A stretch of DNA of 64,000 bases. Origin: Syngnathus acus. Taxonomy: Eukaryota; Chordata; Actinopteri; Syngnathiformes; Syngnathidae. The translations under genes were made by a program, and so were the position numbers. Shown here in pieces: positions 52,774 through 64,000 of this stretch. The number at the start of each line of letters is the position of its first letter. Position 1 is the stretch's first letter. The stretch spans positions 10,603,000 through 10,666,999 of the forward strand of contig NC_051098.1 in assembly GCF_901709675.1 (NCBI RefSeq), given 5' to 3'. Below the pieces are notes generated by a model that worked only from the letters and a program-made list of their open reading frames with translations, had not been told where the DNA came from and ran no database searches.

Positions 52774-55700
52774 TCAGCACCAGATCCGGCACGTGTTATC
52801 CTTGCTGCCTGCAGTAGAACACAAACACGAGCAGGTGGCTGCACAGCTGGGAGATGTGCAATTAACAATTTGTGACGGGCTAGCAAGGACCGCTTGATTT
52901 GCAGCTCAAGGCAATAGTCGCTATTATCAGACATGCAAGCTTGCCAAATGTAGGACATCTGTGGGTGTGCTGTACCTGTGATAATGGTGTCACCTTCGTA
53001 GTTGAAGGCGCAGGAGAAGATCTCGTCGGTGTGGCCCTGGAGGACCTGAAGGCAGACTCCGGACTGGGCATCCCATAAGCGAGCTGTTTTGTCGGAACTG
53101 GCAGTGAGAACCCTGCTGCCCTGAGGACTGAAGCAGATCTGACGAGAGGGGCCTAGTCATTTTGTGTGTATTGAATAAAAGATTCAAGTAGAGGTGCTTA
53201 AAATGATAAAAGGAGGTGAACGGTAGTGAACACTTACTAGCCCATGGGGGGGATTTTATTTTAAATACTTAAGAAGGATAAAGAAAGCAATTGTGTTAGA
53301 CCCGGGCGTATCGTTCTTGGAATAATTTTATTCTTATACAGAGGGGACAAGATCCAAGAGATGATCAATTAGCGCTACTCAAGATACCCATAGAAATAAA
53401 GTATGGTTTTATTAGAGACTTAAATAGAGCACCAAGGAGAAAAACTAAAGAGGACAGAATTTGCCTATTAAAGCCAGAGAAGGAAGATGGGAAAAATAAA
53501 AGCAGGGGGAAAAAAATTACTCTAAAAAAATTATTGGGATCAATTACGGGTGAGTAGAAAAAAAAATTATAAAATGGCAGGAAAAAGTGGACTCGGTCAA
53601 ATAAAAATGGGTAAATATCACAGTTAAAAAGCATAGTGGGAAGGTGGGAAAGGTGTCCTGTTAAAGAGAGATACATAATCCTTTGGATTGACCCCCCCCC
53701 CCTTCACCCATCTATTTATAACTGACAGATAAACAGAGGGACCTTCTTTTGTGCACACCTCGTGCACGTTTGTGCACATGACCACTGTGCCTTCATTCGC
53801 TTGTGTGTAAAGACAGCAAGCACTATAAAAGCATTTGACCTTTCCTCTATGTTTGATTATGTGAGGCGAAAGACGAAGCTGCAGGTATTACCTCAAGTCT
53901 TTCCTGCGGAAACATCACAACATAGGTTAGCTTCTGGACTGGACGCAGTGAGCATAGAACAGCCTGAAAGCAGGCCTCTTGTCCTCCCGCTTCAACATCG
54001 GCATGTTTACAAATAAACATCTATTTCGAGCAGATCCCAAGAGAGCTCCAGCCACAAATTGAGGCTTTAAGTTACACAATTGCAAGAGCTCAAAGAAACC
54101 TGTTTGCCACAATCCTGCTACGAATTACTCTCAGTTCCAAACAGAAGCGGTGAATAATTCAATATTTTGTGTGATCGTTCATATTTTATGAGGCCTTGTG
54201 AAATGTTTCTAGTTCGAAGCGGCTGTGCATTATTCATTTTGTCGATATCATCCACCCTTTCCCCCAAAGAAACATTTGTTATGATTTTGGAAAAAAGAAA
54301 CTAACAGAAAGCAAAATAAGTTAGATGCTGTGCAGGTATGGGGAAAGACATGCTGTAAATATTCCTTCATTATTTTTGTTTGAGGCGGATGTGGAGCAGG
54401 CGGTATTGTGACAATGAAGACAACTCACTTCTCCACTAGTTCAGTGACTCTCAAACACGAATAACGCGAAAGATCATCAAGTGCGCCATGGGAAATGATC
54501 CAACGTCAGTCAATTTAATGTCACCTTTTTCGTTCTTCCAACAGAATAATCAATGTGTGATTAAATCAACCTTGCTTTTGCCACTGCCTTTTGAGTTTTG
54601 TGCCTCTTTGTGGCGACATATGATTTGAATTAAAAAAAAAAAAGTTAAAGGCTTTATATCAAAACACTGGGCTTATTTTTGGCGAAAGCACTTTTAAATT
54701 TATATGACAAGTATGGATTCCTACCTTGGAGATCTCTCCCTCATGGCCTTCCAAAGTTGTCAGACACTGGTATGTGGTCGCATTGAACACTCTGGCTGTG
54801 CCTGGCAAAAATTTGAATCAACAGTGTGCATGCAATGAGAGAGATTGTCTCACAATCTTGTGAAATTCAAAATATGTCTTTACAGAGATAATAATGCCAG
54901 TTTGATGTGAACCTAGAGCAAGTTCAAATTTTTTTTAAGGCTCTTAATTTTCTCCGCTATCCAAAAGCATACAATACTCGCATAGCAGTGTTTTTTTTTT
55001 TTAAATCAATTCTCAATTTTTTATGGGTCAACTGTGAAATATTTAGCAGATTTTGTTGGAAAATGTCCCTCACACAGCTTTACAGATGGAATTTGTACAA
55101 GCACTGTGTCTAGGTTTCATATGTCATAATAAAGCTAATCACCATTTTTTCCCTGCAAGGAAAAACGGAAATCAATTTGCGGTGCCTCATTTATTTAGTC
55201 AAGTAGATGATGAACCTGGCAATCATTTGGGATGCTGTTTTTATTCGAGCAGAGGCTACTAATGACCACCCTTGTTTCTTCATTTTTAATGCCTGATACA
55301 ACTAAAAAGTACATAATTTCCATGGACATTTATGATAACAACAAAAATAACTCATAAGATGAATTGAATAGCTCATATAAATTCATGTTTTTCTCAATAA
55401 TAGCCAAAATCACATCAATAGCAATGAAATTGTACGGAGCAAAACCTTCTGTCACATGAGTAAGAAATTCAAGAAGGTGGTCTAATTTTTTTTTTTTTTA
55501 CTGTAAATACATCTACTGTGAATCGGTTATTAGGGTAAAGATATCCTAAAATAATGCAGTATAATTGTCTCACCATCAGCAGAGGCTGTAGCAATGAGTT
55601 GACCCCGTAAATCGAAACAAACATCCAGCACCTCCTCTTTGTGTCCAACAAGGGTGGCTACACATTTTCCACTGCCTGCATCCCAAACCTGAAAACAAAT

Positions 55701-58134
55701 ATTGCAGCAGAAAATACATTATTTGGTTGGTGGGCTTGGTGCAAGGTTTCTTTATGCTGTAAATGATTTAGATCTTCTCACCTTGCCTGTTTTATCCATG
55801 GAGCCCGTGACTATGAGTGAGCTATCCCAGTTAAACTGCACATTGCTGATCTCTGCCTGGTGGCCTATCAATGTGTAGACACATCTTCGAATAAAAGAGG
55901 AAAACAATTCGAGGTCAGCGGTGGTCTCTTCCACACGATGGATGCATTACGATGCAGCGACAAAAATGTCTGACCTTCCGGAAGCAACATCCCAAATAAT
56001 AACGGTGTGGTCAAAGGAGCCAGTCACAAGCTGAGTGCCGACAGAGTTAAAGCACAAGGAGAGGACCTCTGCAGTGTGACCCTTGATTGCAATCAAGCAG
56101 AGATAAAATTGATTCACCTCTTTGTCTCTTCTCCAGGAAGAACATTGTGTTAATAACCAATAAAGGTTGATTATTTCACTTGAACTAAATACATCTCAAT
56201 CTTCATTGACTGCTGTCTGGAAGATTGATTGATGTCATGATGAGGGCAGCAAAAAGCAGCTTTTCCTCATTGCCACATTGCAACACCCCTCAGAGAAGGA
56301 TTGTTTTGTTTTATTAACATCTTAACAATGATAGCCAGATCATGAACGGATGTGTGATGTGGAGAGGGTGTGCTTGCAGCGCTAACGGGGTTCAATTTAA
56401 CAATGAGAGGAGAATTCTATTGATGTACTAAATGTCTCATGCGAGGGAAAAGAAAAGATGACTCACAGTGAGAGTGGCCACCTCCCACCCTGTCGCCACT
56501 TCCCACAACTTGGCGGTAGCATCCATGCTGCCTGTGGCCACGAGTGTACTCTGAGGGTTGAATGCCAGACACACCTACACAAAACACCTTATTTTTTTCA
56601 CACACACAGTTTGGATTCCAGACAAAAATATTTCACAGATACTTTTGTGTGTCTTGGGCGATTAGTGCTAGCGAACAATTTTTATTTAAACAGGTCATAC
56701 TCACTATTTCCGCCATGTGACCTCGAAATGTATAGAAGCATTTGCCCGTCTCAGCACACCATAATTTACAGGTTTTATCAAAAGAACCAGTGGCAATCTT
56801 GTCTCTAAATTGCATAAAGACAGAATAGCTTAAATGTGGAAAGCCATAAGAACAATATCGGCGACTTTCAGATACTGCGTCACTTTGCTATAAAAAAAAA
56901 TATTTCAGTACCCAAAGGGGTTGTTGAATGCGATGGCATACACTACATTTCTGTGACCCTCCAGAGTGTGCAGCTCAGTGCCCGAGGCGGTGTCCCAAAT
57001 ACGACACGTTCTGTCGTAGCTCCCGGTTAGAAACCTGCAGAGTGAACAAAATGATAGCAAAGAACACAGGAGCTTTTCATGAGGTGGCAGAATTTTGCAC
57101 ATCACCTTGACCCTGATTTGTCAAATGCAACATTAGTCAGAGGTAGTATGTGTGCCTTCAGCTCCTGTAAAAAGAACAAACAAAAAAAGTCACATGGTAA
57201 CTGGGATTACTTTTCTTTCACTTGTGTCATTAAGTTGCATGTGGAATATGCATTTGCATGGACAGGAATTTTCTATAACTTCATTGCCTTATCAGAATTT
57301 TGAATTACAATTGCTGTCCTTTGTGTGGGCCTGCTGCTCTCTAGTGTTTACATGTAGCGGTGCCTTGCGAATGTCACTACTTAAGACATATCAGAGGGAA
57401 TTGGGGCAGACGTGCAGATGGACTAACCTTGGAAAAAGTGAAACTGTTGTGGTCCTCCTGGTTCTGTTTCTGTTGAAGTCGAATAATGAGCTTTTTTACT
57501 TGCTCAGCCCGGGATTGTGTGATCAGAGGCTCTGATTGCATGATCTCTTTCAATAAGTCATCTGGGTTGGTTCTGCATAGAAAATAAAATGTTATAATAA
57601 CAAATAGCTGCGTACTACTTAAAAAAAGCGTTTATTATTAATAATTAATTTAAAAGCAAAGCTAAGAGAACACGTCGCTTTGATTATTTGAGACTTTCTT
57701 CTTCTGGAGCACAACAATTTATAATTGAAGGTAAAAATGTATTTACTTTTGTACTATCCGTCCAAACTATTTTTTTTTTTTTTACACAAGCAGGCTGATA
57801 CTGAAAAAACAAGTATGCAGTATTCATGCATAATGAATCTACATATCTTAAGTGTAATTAATAGTGCACGTACTGTATTGTCAAATCCAAAAGGTCAATT
57901 GATTTGGTCCTCAAAAGCCCTACTTTATCATACTCCAGGATTATACCTGAAAGGAGATAAAAGTCATTAAATCGAATACTAATAGATAGGATATCTTATC
58001 CACACTTTTTATTTAATTTGATTGTCTTCAATTGCAGGCACATTTACAACAAGAGGAACCATAAACCACCTTTAAGAATTATGGTTTGTGTTACCTGGTG
58101 GGTAATATCTGAGAAGAAACCTCTTGAGTCTCAT
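52774..58134 (-). CDS. daw1: DAW1 (WDR69/ODA16), dynein assembly factor with WD repeats, complete, 13 exons
   Basis: Adaptor needed to load outer-arm dynein into motile cilia through intraflagellar transport. Exons in transcript order: 58134-58095, 57946-57874, 57572-57428, 57164-57106, 57034-56912, 56804-56705, 56574-56467, 56081-55975, 55884-55782, 55688-55574, 54801-54725, 53138-52976, 52808-52774. They total 1248 nt (415 aa), the same length as the human protein, every junction in phase. The N-terminus [19 protein letters not shown] matches human [14 protein letters not shown]. Residues ~20-86 form the helical N-terminal domain ([22 protein letters not shown]). From ~90 on come eight WD40 blades: [82 protein letters not shown] and a terminal [12 protein letters not shown]. 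The last residue before the stop is Cys where human has Arg. Confidence 0.98.
53139..54724 (-). other. daw1 intron 11
   Basis: The largest daw1 intron (1.6 kb). 53,380-53,690 is strongly purine/A-rich on the plus strand and is followed by a run of C at about 53,692-53,701. The remainder is ordinary AT-rich DNA. Identity of the purine-rich block unknown. Confidence 0.5.
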
Positions 58135-58160
58135 TTTGCGCAAGCAAGCCCACGTCCTCC

Positions 58161-58167
58161 GTCAACA
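58161..58167 (+). promoter_or_regulatory. Forkhead (FOXJ1-type) site beside the X-box
   Basis: GTCAACA matches the forkhead core RYMAAYA and lies 4 bp from the X-box. FOXJ1 and RFX factors co-regulate motile-cilia genes, which fits daw1. The motif is short, so support comes mainly from its position. Confidence 0.5.
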
Positions 58168-58171
58168 AACC

Positions 58172-58185
58172 GTTGCTACGGTAAC
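58172..58185 (-). promoter_or_regulatory. RFX X-box upstream of daw1
   Basis: In daw1 sense the site reads GTTACC-GT-AGCAAC, a full match to the X-box consensus GTNRCC-N(0-3)-RGYAAC bound by RFX factors of ciliary genes. It lies 37 bp upstream of the daw1 ATG. It is nearly palindromic, so it could serve either direction. Confidence 0.75.
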
Positions 58186-58620
58186 AGCCAGCACACGGCC
58201 ACGACGCATGCTCAGTCGGGAATGAAAGTCTAAAATCACGCGTAATGTAAGGATTTATATTTATTTATTTATTTATTTATTTATGAATTTATTTACCCCC
58301 AACTATTCATGTTGTGTCAAAAAAATTCGTGTCAGTAATTATTTTTAATATTATTGATAGGTTTTTCGTTTTAAAAGTTGCATGGTTTTTTCCTTTTCAC
58401 TTCAGAACGGTATGGTATTAAAGTCTACTCATTCTGTTTCCTAACAGGTGAAAGTCTAAACTCATAAAGCGTGACACGTGCACATCCAACTCATTAAATT
58501 ATTCCAGCTATTGGTGGTGACTACAAGGGGAAGTGTCATTATTTGAAGGCATATGTAAGATTGCTACATTAGGAACCCTGGGAACTAGACGACAAAGAGA
58601 TTCTATTGGGAGGTGGAACC

Positions 58621-61311
58621 ATGGGCTGCTGGGAGAAGCTCAAGTCCTCAGGCTGGGCATTCCCGACTGCAGTCTTGTCCTTCTATGGGTTTTTTGCCAA
58701 CTGCAGGATTGCAGAGCCTTTCCTCACGCCGTACTTAATTGGACCTTATAAGAACATCTCTGAAGAAGTGGTAAGCTGATATCACCCACCAACAATGTGT
58801 TAGAGGACTACATCAGCAACCATGTTTGGTTTTTTTCTTAGGTGACCAACTATCTATTTCCCATATGGACATATTCCTACCTGGCCTTCCTTTTCCCTGT
58901 TTTTCTGCTGACTGACTTTCTCAGATATAAGCCACTCATTGTGCTGCAGGGGTTCTTCCTGGTTTCCAACTATGTGCTGCTCTGCTTTGCCCCAGGACTG
59001 ATTGCCATGGTCTTCCTTGAGGTTTGCATAAAGTGTTATAAGTTCAAATGTTTTACAGAAAATGATTGTCCCTCAATCAGAGATGTCACAATAAGGTAGG
59101 TAACCTAGAATAATTGTCCTGAGCTGAAGGGCCCTTGAGAAATGGCTGACATTTGCCCATGAACCCAACCTCTGATTCCCAATATTTTGAAGACTATGGA
59201 TTACACCGATTTCATTTTAAAAGCCCTTTTCCACCCTCCCACAGATTCATTATGCTGTCGTGACTGCTACAGAGGTGGCCTACTTTTCCTACATATACAG
59301 CGTGATTCCCCTTGAGAATTACCAAAGAGCCACCGGTTACCTTCGCAGCGCCATGTTGTTCGGGTACACGTTTGGTGCCGGCCTGGGTCAAGTTCTCGTC
59401 TCATTGGCAGGTGCTGTTTCAAATCTTGCAAAAGAGAACAACTGAAAGGGATGAGTTTCAATTGATGTACATCAAAAATATGTGGATGTAGCTTTCCAGC
59501 ATGCATATTCACTGCAAAGAGAATTACGAAAGAAACTCTTGAATTATTTGAAAATTTCACAAGGCAGTATGAAAGTATGAATTCTAATCAACAGGGTTGG
59601 ACTACTTCTACATCAATGCCATTACTTTGGGCGTTACAAGCGTGGCTTTTCTCATCTCCTTCTGGTTGCCAATGCCTCAGAGGAGCATGTTCTTCAAAGG
59701 GAGAAAAACTACAGCTGTGGGCAGACAGTCCCAGCAGGAGGGGCCTGGGAGAACGGACAGACCTGATGGAACGGCAGCGGATGAGGAGGACGCTAGCTCG
59801 GGGAAACAGAAGATGGAGCCTAATGACAATGCTGCCTGGTGCAGCAGGAAAAATGTGTTCAGAGCAGGTCATTTACTTTGGCAAAGCTTCAGGGAGTCCT
59901 ACTCATCGAGGCATTTCTTTCTGTTCTTCATCTCTACCTTACATGCACATTCCACATTATTTGAACATTTTTAATACAGTGACTTGGGACTGTATGATCA
60001 ACAAGAATAATTTCTTTTTCTAATCATCCACATGCAGGCATTTGATCTATTGGTCCTTGTGGTGGGCTTTGGCCACAGCTGGATATACACAAATACTCAA
60101 CTACATCCAACTAATGTGGGACCATATTGAGCCATCTGCCACATCATCTGTTTACAATGGTGGTGTAGAAGCTGCATGCTCGCTTGTAGGTAAGACAAAG
60201 CACAAGTAGGTTACTAATTGCAAACAATGTATTTATAATACATATATATGCATATAGTATGCCTGATGCTGCTATTCATGTCTCCATTTTGTGGGGCAGG
60301 TGCTACAGCAGCTTTCTCAGTGGGTTATATGAAGGTAAACTGGTCAGTGTGGGGGGAGTTGGCATTAGGTTTCTTTTCAGCCGTCGGAGCAGGCGCTGTG
60401 TTCCTGATAGTGCTCACCGGCAATATCTGGGCTTGCTATGCTGGCTATGCCCTATTTAAATCATGCTACACGCTGCTTATTACCATCACAACGTAAGTTC
60501 ACGTCATTCAGACAGTAGAGTTCTGGAAAAAGCTTAAATAAAACCACAATGCAATTCAGATTTCAGATTGCGGCCAATCTCTCCATGGAGTGTTACGCCC
60601 TGACATTTGGGATCAACACATTTGTGGCCCTCTCCCTGCAGACCATCATTACACTTATTGTTGTTGATGGAGCCACATTAGGACTGGACATTGTGACACA
60701 GGTATGTTTGGACAGCTAATAAAATAGAAGTAGATAACAAAACATGTATGGCATGTAGTCAAATGACATCATGCAATGCAATGTAAATTTGACAAGTACG
60801 CAACCTGGTTTTAGCATTCCTCTGCACACTTTTTAAATACCGTTTTGTTTCCTGCACTATTACATACTTTATCACTGCTGCACTTTATACTTATTTTATT
60901 TTTTTATATAGAATGTTACTTTTATTCAACCGCAATATCACCGCATTGTTGTAAGCTGTATGCAACGGAATTTCGTTTTGTATGCACCCTGTGCAGACAA
61001 AATGACAATAAAGTTGGTCTAAGTCTAAGTCAATGTGATCCAATGATAGAAACTCAGTGACATCTAGTGGCTATCCTATAGCATTACATACAGATCCAAA
61101 GATAGAGCTTTATTCCTCCTCAGTGTTGCTAAAAATATTTTTTTCTCTCTCTCAGTTCATCATTTATGGGATCTACCATGTTGTCATCTCCGTGTTGTTT
61201 TTGATTCGAGGGACCTACACTGCTTGTACAAAGCAAAGAACTTCAAAACCACCAGATAACATTAAAAAGGAGCAGAACACTGTGGAGGTGATCTATGATG
61301 AAGCTTTCTGA
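58621..61311 (+). CDS. slc19a3: SLC19A3-type thiamine transporter (ThTr2), complete, 8 exons
   Basis: Plasma-membrane thiamine carrier of the reduced-folate-carrier family (SLC19, 12 predicted membrane spans). Exons: 58621-58770, 58842-59021, 59245-59410, 59595-59910, 60038-60189, 60300-60492, 60560-60701, 61156-61311. They sum to 1455 nt (484 aa; human 496), in phase throughout. Shared blocks: [88 protein letters not shown] and [20 protein letters not shown] at residue 45 matches the N-glycosylation sequon position of the human protein. The central loop (about residues 210-250) is hydrophilic and poorly conserved. ATG context AACCATGG is good. The assignment to SLC19A3 rather than SLC19A2 rests largely on synteny with daw1/agfg1; which teleost co-orthologue it is cannot be told. 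Intron 4 begins GC, not GT. Confidence 0.93.
59911..60037 (+). other. slc19a3 intron 4, GC-AG type
   Basis: Exon 4 must end at TCATCGAG to join ..ESYSSR to HLIYWSLWW (human ..ECYSSKRLFYWSLWW). The intron then starts GCATTT and ends CATGCAG. GCATTT also begins exon 5, so the junction can slide, but no slide gives GT-AG. The 127-bp size is similar to its neighbours. Confidence 0.75.
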
Positions 61312-62056
61312 TCAAGGTCAATTGTTCTACTGGGACAGAAATGAGTAGATTATTATTACAGTGAGACTTTAACAGCAGTGAGTTAGTGATCTTTTTTTTT
61401 TTTTAAGAGTATAATTTTAAGAAAAGCTTTTACTGAATACCAGAATTGAAAAACTCTGGATTTGCTCCTGCCCTAGAGGAGCAGCACTTTCTCATGGCCT
61501 TCATAACAAACATCTGCCACTTAAATTATATTCTGTTGCACGTATATGCTGCTGATATGTTAAACTTGACCTCGGAATGACTATCCCTTGACCTTTAGAG
61601 AAAATTAAGAAAAGAGATTGAGCTCAGTTTCTACTTACCTTGGGTTTCAGTCAGATTTTTAACAACTGATGAAAGATTAAAGTTATATTGATATACAAAA
61701 TGAAAATTGACTCAACTCTTTTTTTGAACTGATACCTGATTTGAGCAAGATATAGTTTTTGGAGGTAATACATTTCTGACATTGACTCTGCAGGCCAACT
61801 TGGTATCTATAGTCATTGGCAGGACGACAAAAAACAAAACCCTATCCGCCTAACAATATGCACAAAATATGCAACTTCAAATTGTTTTTGCCTGTGTGCT
61901 TCATTCTAACCATGCATAAAAAAAGCACGTCATCATATGTAAAATATTCACTGCAACACCATTAGAAATGAACTTTTATATATATTTATATAAACAGCAC
62001 AACAATATAAATCAATATTTGGTCAATTCTTAAAACTCTTTTACACAATATGTGTG

Positions 62057-62136
<80 letters not shown>

Positions 62137-62768
62137 AAAGAGTCACTTTATACATACAAATTAAATTAAAATTGTCTTTATACGCAATGAAAGTGGTTGT
62201 CAGTTCATATGCCATATTGACATGGATGACATCGCGAGCCAGGCCTCTTTTGTGCGAGCGTGGCCTGGCAGAGAGCATTGCAGCATTCTTTCTCTCTTCA
62301 CTTATTGTCAAGAGTACATGCAATATTTGTCCGGTTCACCGAAAAGTATTCTGCACAAATAAACAATGGAGATGGCAGTACCCATTGGCATTTCCAAGCA
62401 ATAGTTTCGTTATAATAAATTTTGTCCAAATACTGATATGCGCAAAGAGTGGATTTGCTGAAGAAAACAATATTCACAGAGTTTGAACGTAAAGATTGAC
62501 AAGTCTCGCAAACCCATACTTTTCAGCCGGCTTGATGAGCCCTTCACAAATTCAACGGGGTGAGGATCAACCTCTCGCTCTGCACTCACATTATTTTATC
62601 ACTACAAACAGTGTCACGACTGTCACGCTTCAGAACGGTCAATTTGTGTCAACCTGCAATACAAATCTATACAAACATTGTGTTTTAAAGCTACCTGTGA
62701 AACCAAACAGTGAAATAGGTGCAAGCGGCATCAGTAGACCCCTGAAGAGAAGCTGATATGATAGAATG
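61312..62768. other. Convergent spacer with slc19a3 and agfg1 3' UTRs
   Basis: An ATTAAA variant poly(A) signal for slc19a3 is at 61,676-61,681. A long (TA)n microsatellite lies at 62,059-62,127. The right part must hold the agfg1 3' UTR. No additional gene seen. Confidence 0.55.
62059..62127. repeat. (TA)n microsatellite flanked by TG
   Basis: About 34 uninterrupted TA dinucleotides between TGTGTGTATG and GTGTGTGTG. The open frames across it (YIYI..) are artefacts. Confidence 0.95.
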
Positions 62769-64000
62769 CTATAAGAAAGGATTCGTCGACGAGCCTCCTG
62801 TTGGATATTGCGGCGGCGGCCCCGCACCCTAGAAAAGATACACAAATCAAGAGGGCTGATTAAAATAATCAATCCAACAAGTGCAAGTGACAGTGTGGTG
62901 TCCCTAAAGAATTTGAAATGTTGAACTCTAAAAACAAAAGATGTTAAAATGACATGAGTTTTATGGCATGATTGACAATGACTATTTTTACAATTGTGTA
63001 AACGGTTATATTCAGACGAAAACATAATGCTCTAACCAGAAAAGGGTTATTGGAGACCATTTGTCCAGCCATTGCCTGCCCAAAAGGTGTCACCACTGGC
63101 TTGCCCTGGCCATAGACTGGAAATCCTCCACCTGCACAACAAGTACATGACCTTTAGCTCTTAAAACACCGTTACCCCCCCCCCAACACACACAAACACA
63201 CCATTGAGTTGCTGGGGATACGGTGGAGGCTGCGAATAGGGCACCTGGCCAGGGAAAGGCTGCTGGAAGGTTCCACTATAGCTTGTAGGGAGATTGTAGG
63301 CTGCCGTGTTTCCAAATCCAGCAGGCATGCTCATGGAGGCGGTGCCAAATGAGGCTGCAACAAAACAGGTTAGCAGCAGGTTGATACCACGTTTTATAAT
63401 AGCTGCATAATTGTGTACACTGAAAGTTTTTCACTTCTGATGGACAAGGTGACTAACCTGCTGCTGCTGCTGCAGCGGCTGCCGCCGCCGCACTGGCAGC
63501 TCTGCCGTTGGTCTGGAATGGGTTGGTGGGTGCGGTTGAGGCACCAGCAGCCGCAAAGGGATTATTTGGCTGGGCTGCTAAATCAGGAACAACAAAATAA
63601 AACAAATACATCACTTTTCATCTTTCCTACAATCTCACATTCCAAGCCTTAAGGATACCGAAGAGTTTAATTGCAATTGCAACGTACCAACAAACTGAGG
63701 AAAATGCACTAAAATGTTTGCTGATTTACTCACCCCCAAAGGTTGGAGGCTGAGCCATACCAGGTAGTACTTGTTGTGCTTGGCTTGTGCAGACTCCAGT
63801 CTCTGGATTAAATGAAACCCTGGCCAAGAAAACATCCCAAATATGACTTTCCAGGACGCGAAGTGAGAAGCAGCGTGATATCTTACCCCTGTGTGCGACT
63901 GTTATTGCAAACACCAGCGTTGGGAGCTGGAGGGCCAAAAACGGTTTCCAGTTCAACTAAAGCAGCATAGCGGTCCCCTCCTGTAACCCGGGCCGGTTGG
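62769..64000 (-). CDS. agfg1: AGFG1 (Hrb/RIP), C-terminal part, gene continues beyond window
   Basis: ArfGAP-domain protein with FG repeats that works in clathrin-vesicle traffic through EH-domain partners. Exons in transcript order: (beyond 64000)-63887, 63819-63734, 63577-63458, 63354-63202, 63131-63037, 62828-62769; all phases agree. The translation contains RYAALVELETVFG (human KYAALAELDSVF), SFGTASMSMPAGFG, KPVVTPFGQ, and the C-terminus PTGGSSTNPFL followed by TAG (human PTGSSSTNPFL). Four NPF motifs (NNPFAA, TNPFQT, NNPFLG, TNPFL) are EH-domain ligands. An 11-alanine tract bridges exons 63458-63577 and 63202-63354, where human AGFG1 has only TAAT. The ArfGAP zinc finger is outside. Which teleost copy (agfg1a or b) is not decidable here. 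Confidence 0.95.

Larger units (their letters stand above)
58135..58620. promoter_or_regulatory. Head-to-head promoter interval of daw1 and slc19a3
   Basis: Only 486 bp separate the two start codons, so both promoters and 5' UTRs must share this interval unless further 5' exons lie elsewhere. The daw1-proximal ~100 bp are GC-richer and carry forkhead and X-box motifs. An (ATTT)n tract occupies about 58,259-58,290. The slc19a3-proximal part is plain. True bidirectional control is inferred from spacing only. Confidence 0.6.

Noticed and set aside
62030-62486. Open frames through the TA repeat
   Set aside because: The YIYIYI translation is simple-sequence artefact.

Overview
The window is vertebrate nuclear DNA, most likely from a teleost fish with a compact genome. 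Four split genes with GT-AG introns encode proteins that align closely to human SPHKAP, DAW1, SLC19A3 and AGFG1. Their order and relative orientation match human 2q36.3, read in reverse. The repeats (a decayed LINE reverse transcriptase, LINE/SINE 3' tails that end in a GAATGA-like tandem, a tRNA-derived SINE, a TA-flanked MITE and hAT-like ends) are of kinds common in fish. The species cannot be fixed from the sequence alone.

Layout. 1-34,190 holds no protein-coding gene that I can support. It opens with a LINE reverse-transcriptase relic (1-105) and is dominated by a 7.6-kb tandem array (4,029-11,630). The array is built from telomere-like TTAGGG / CTAGGGTTT units arranged in a regular higher-order pattern. 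Both edges of the array sit flush against termini of a hAT-like transposon. The remainder is AT-rich intergenic DNA with two MITE copies, SINE/LINE fragments and possible conserved noncoding blocks, ending in a CpG-rich promoter-like segment.

34,191-50,557 (+) is a complete 12-exon sphkap gene (1546 aa, one 3.3-kb exon). It encodes a PKA-anchoring protein. 52,774-58,134 (-) is a complete 13-exon daw1 gene of 415 aa, the same length as the human protein; it is a WD40 factor for ciliary dynein. 58,621-61,311 (+) is a complete 8-exon slc19a3 gene (484 aa), a thiamine transporter, with one GC-AG intron. 62,769-64,000 (-) is the 3' portion of agfg1 (FG/NPF-repeat region and C-terminus); its ArfGAP domain lies beyond the window.

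The genes are neighbours by ancestral synteny, not an operon. sphkap and daw1 converge, as do slc19a3 and agfg1. daw1 and slc19a3 are head to head, only 486 bp apart, and the daw1 side carries a canonical RFX X-box beside a forkhead site, the usual signature of motile-cilia genes. All exon junctions were checked by hand for phase and each complete CDS sums to a multiple of three.
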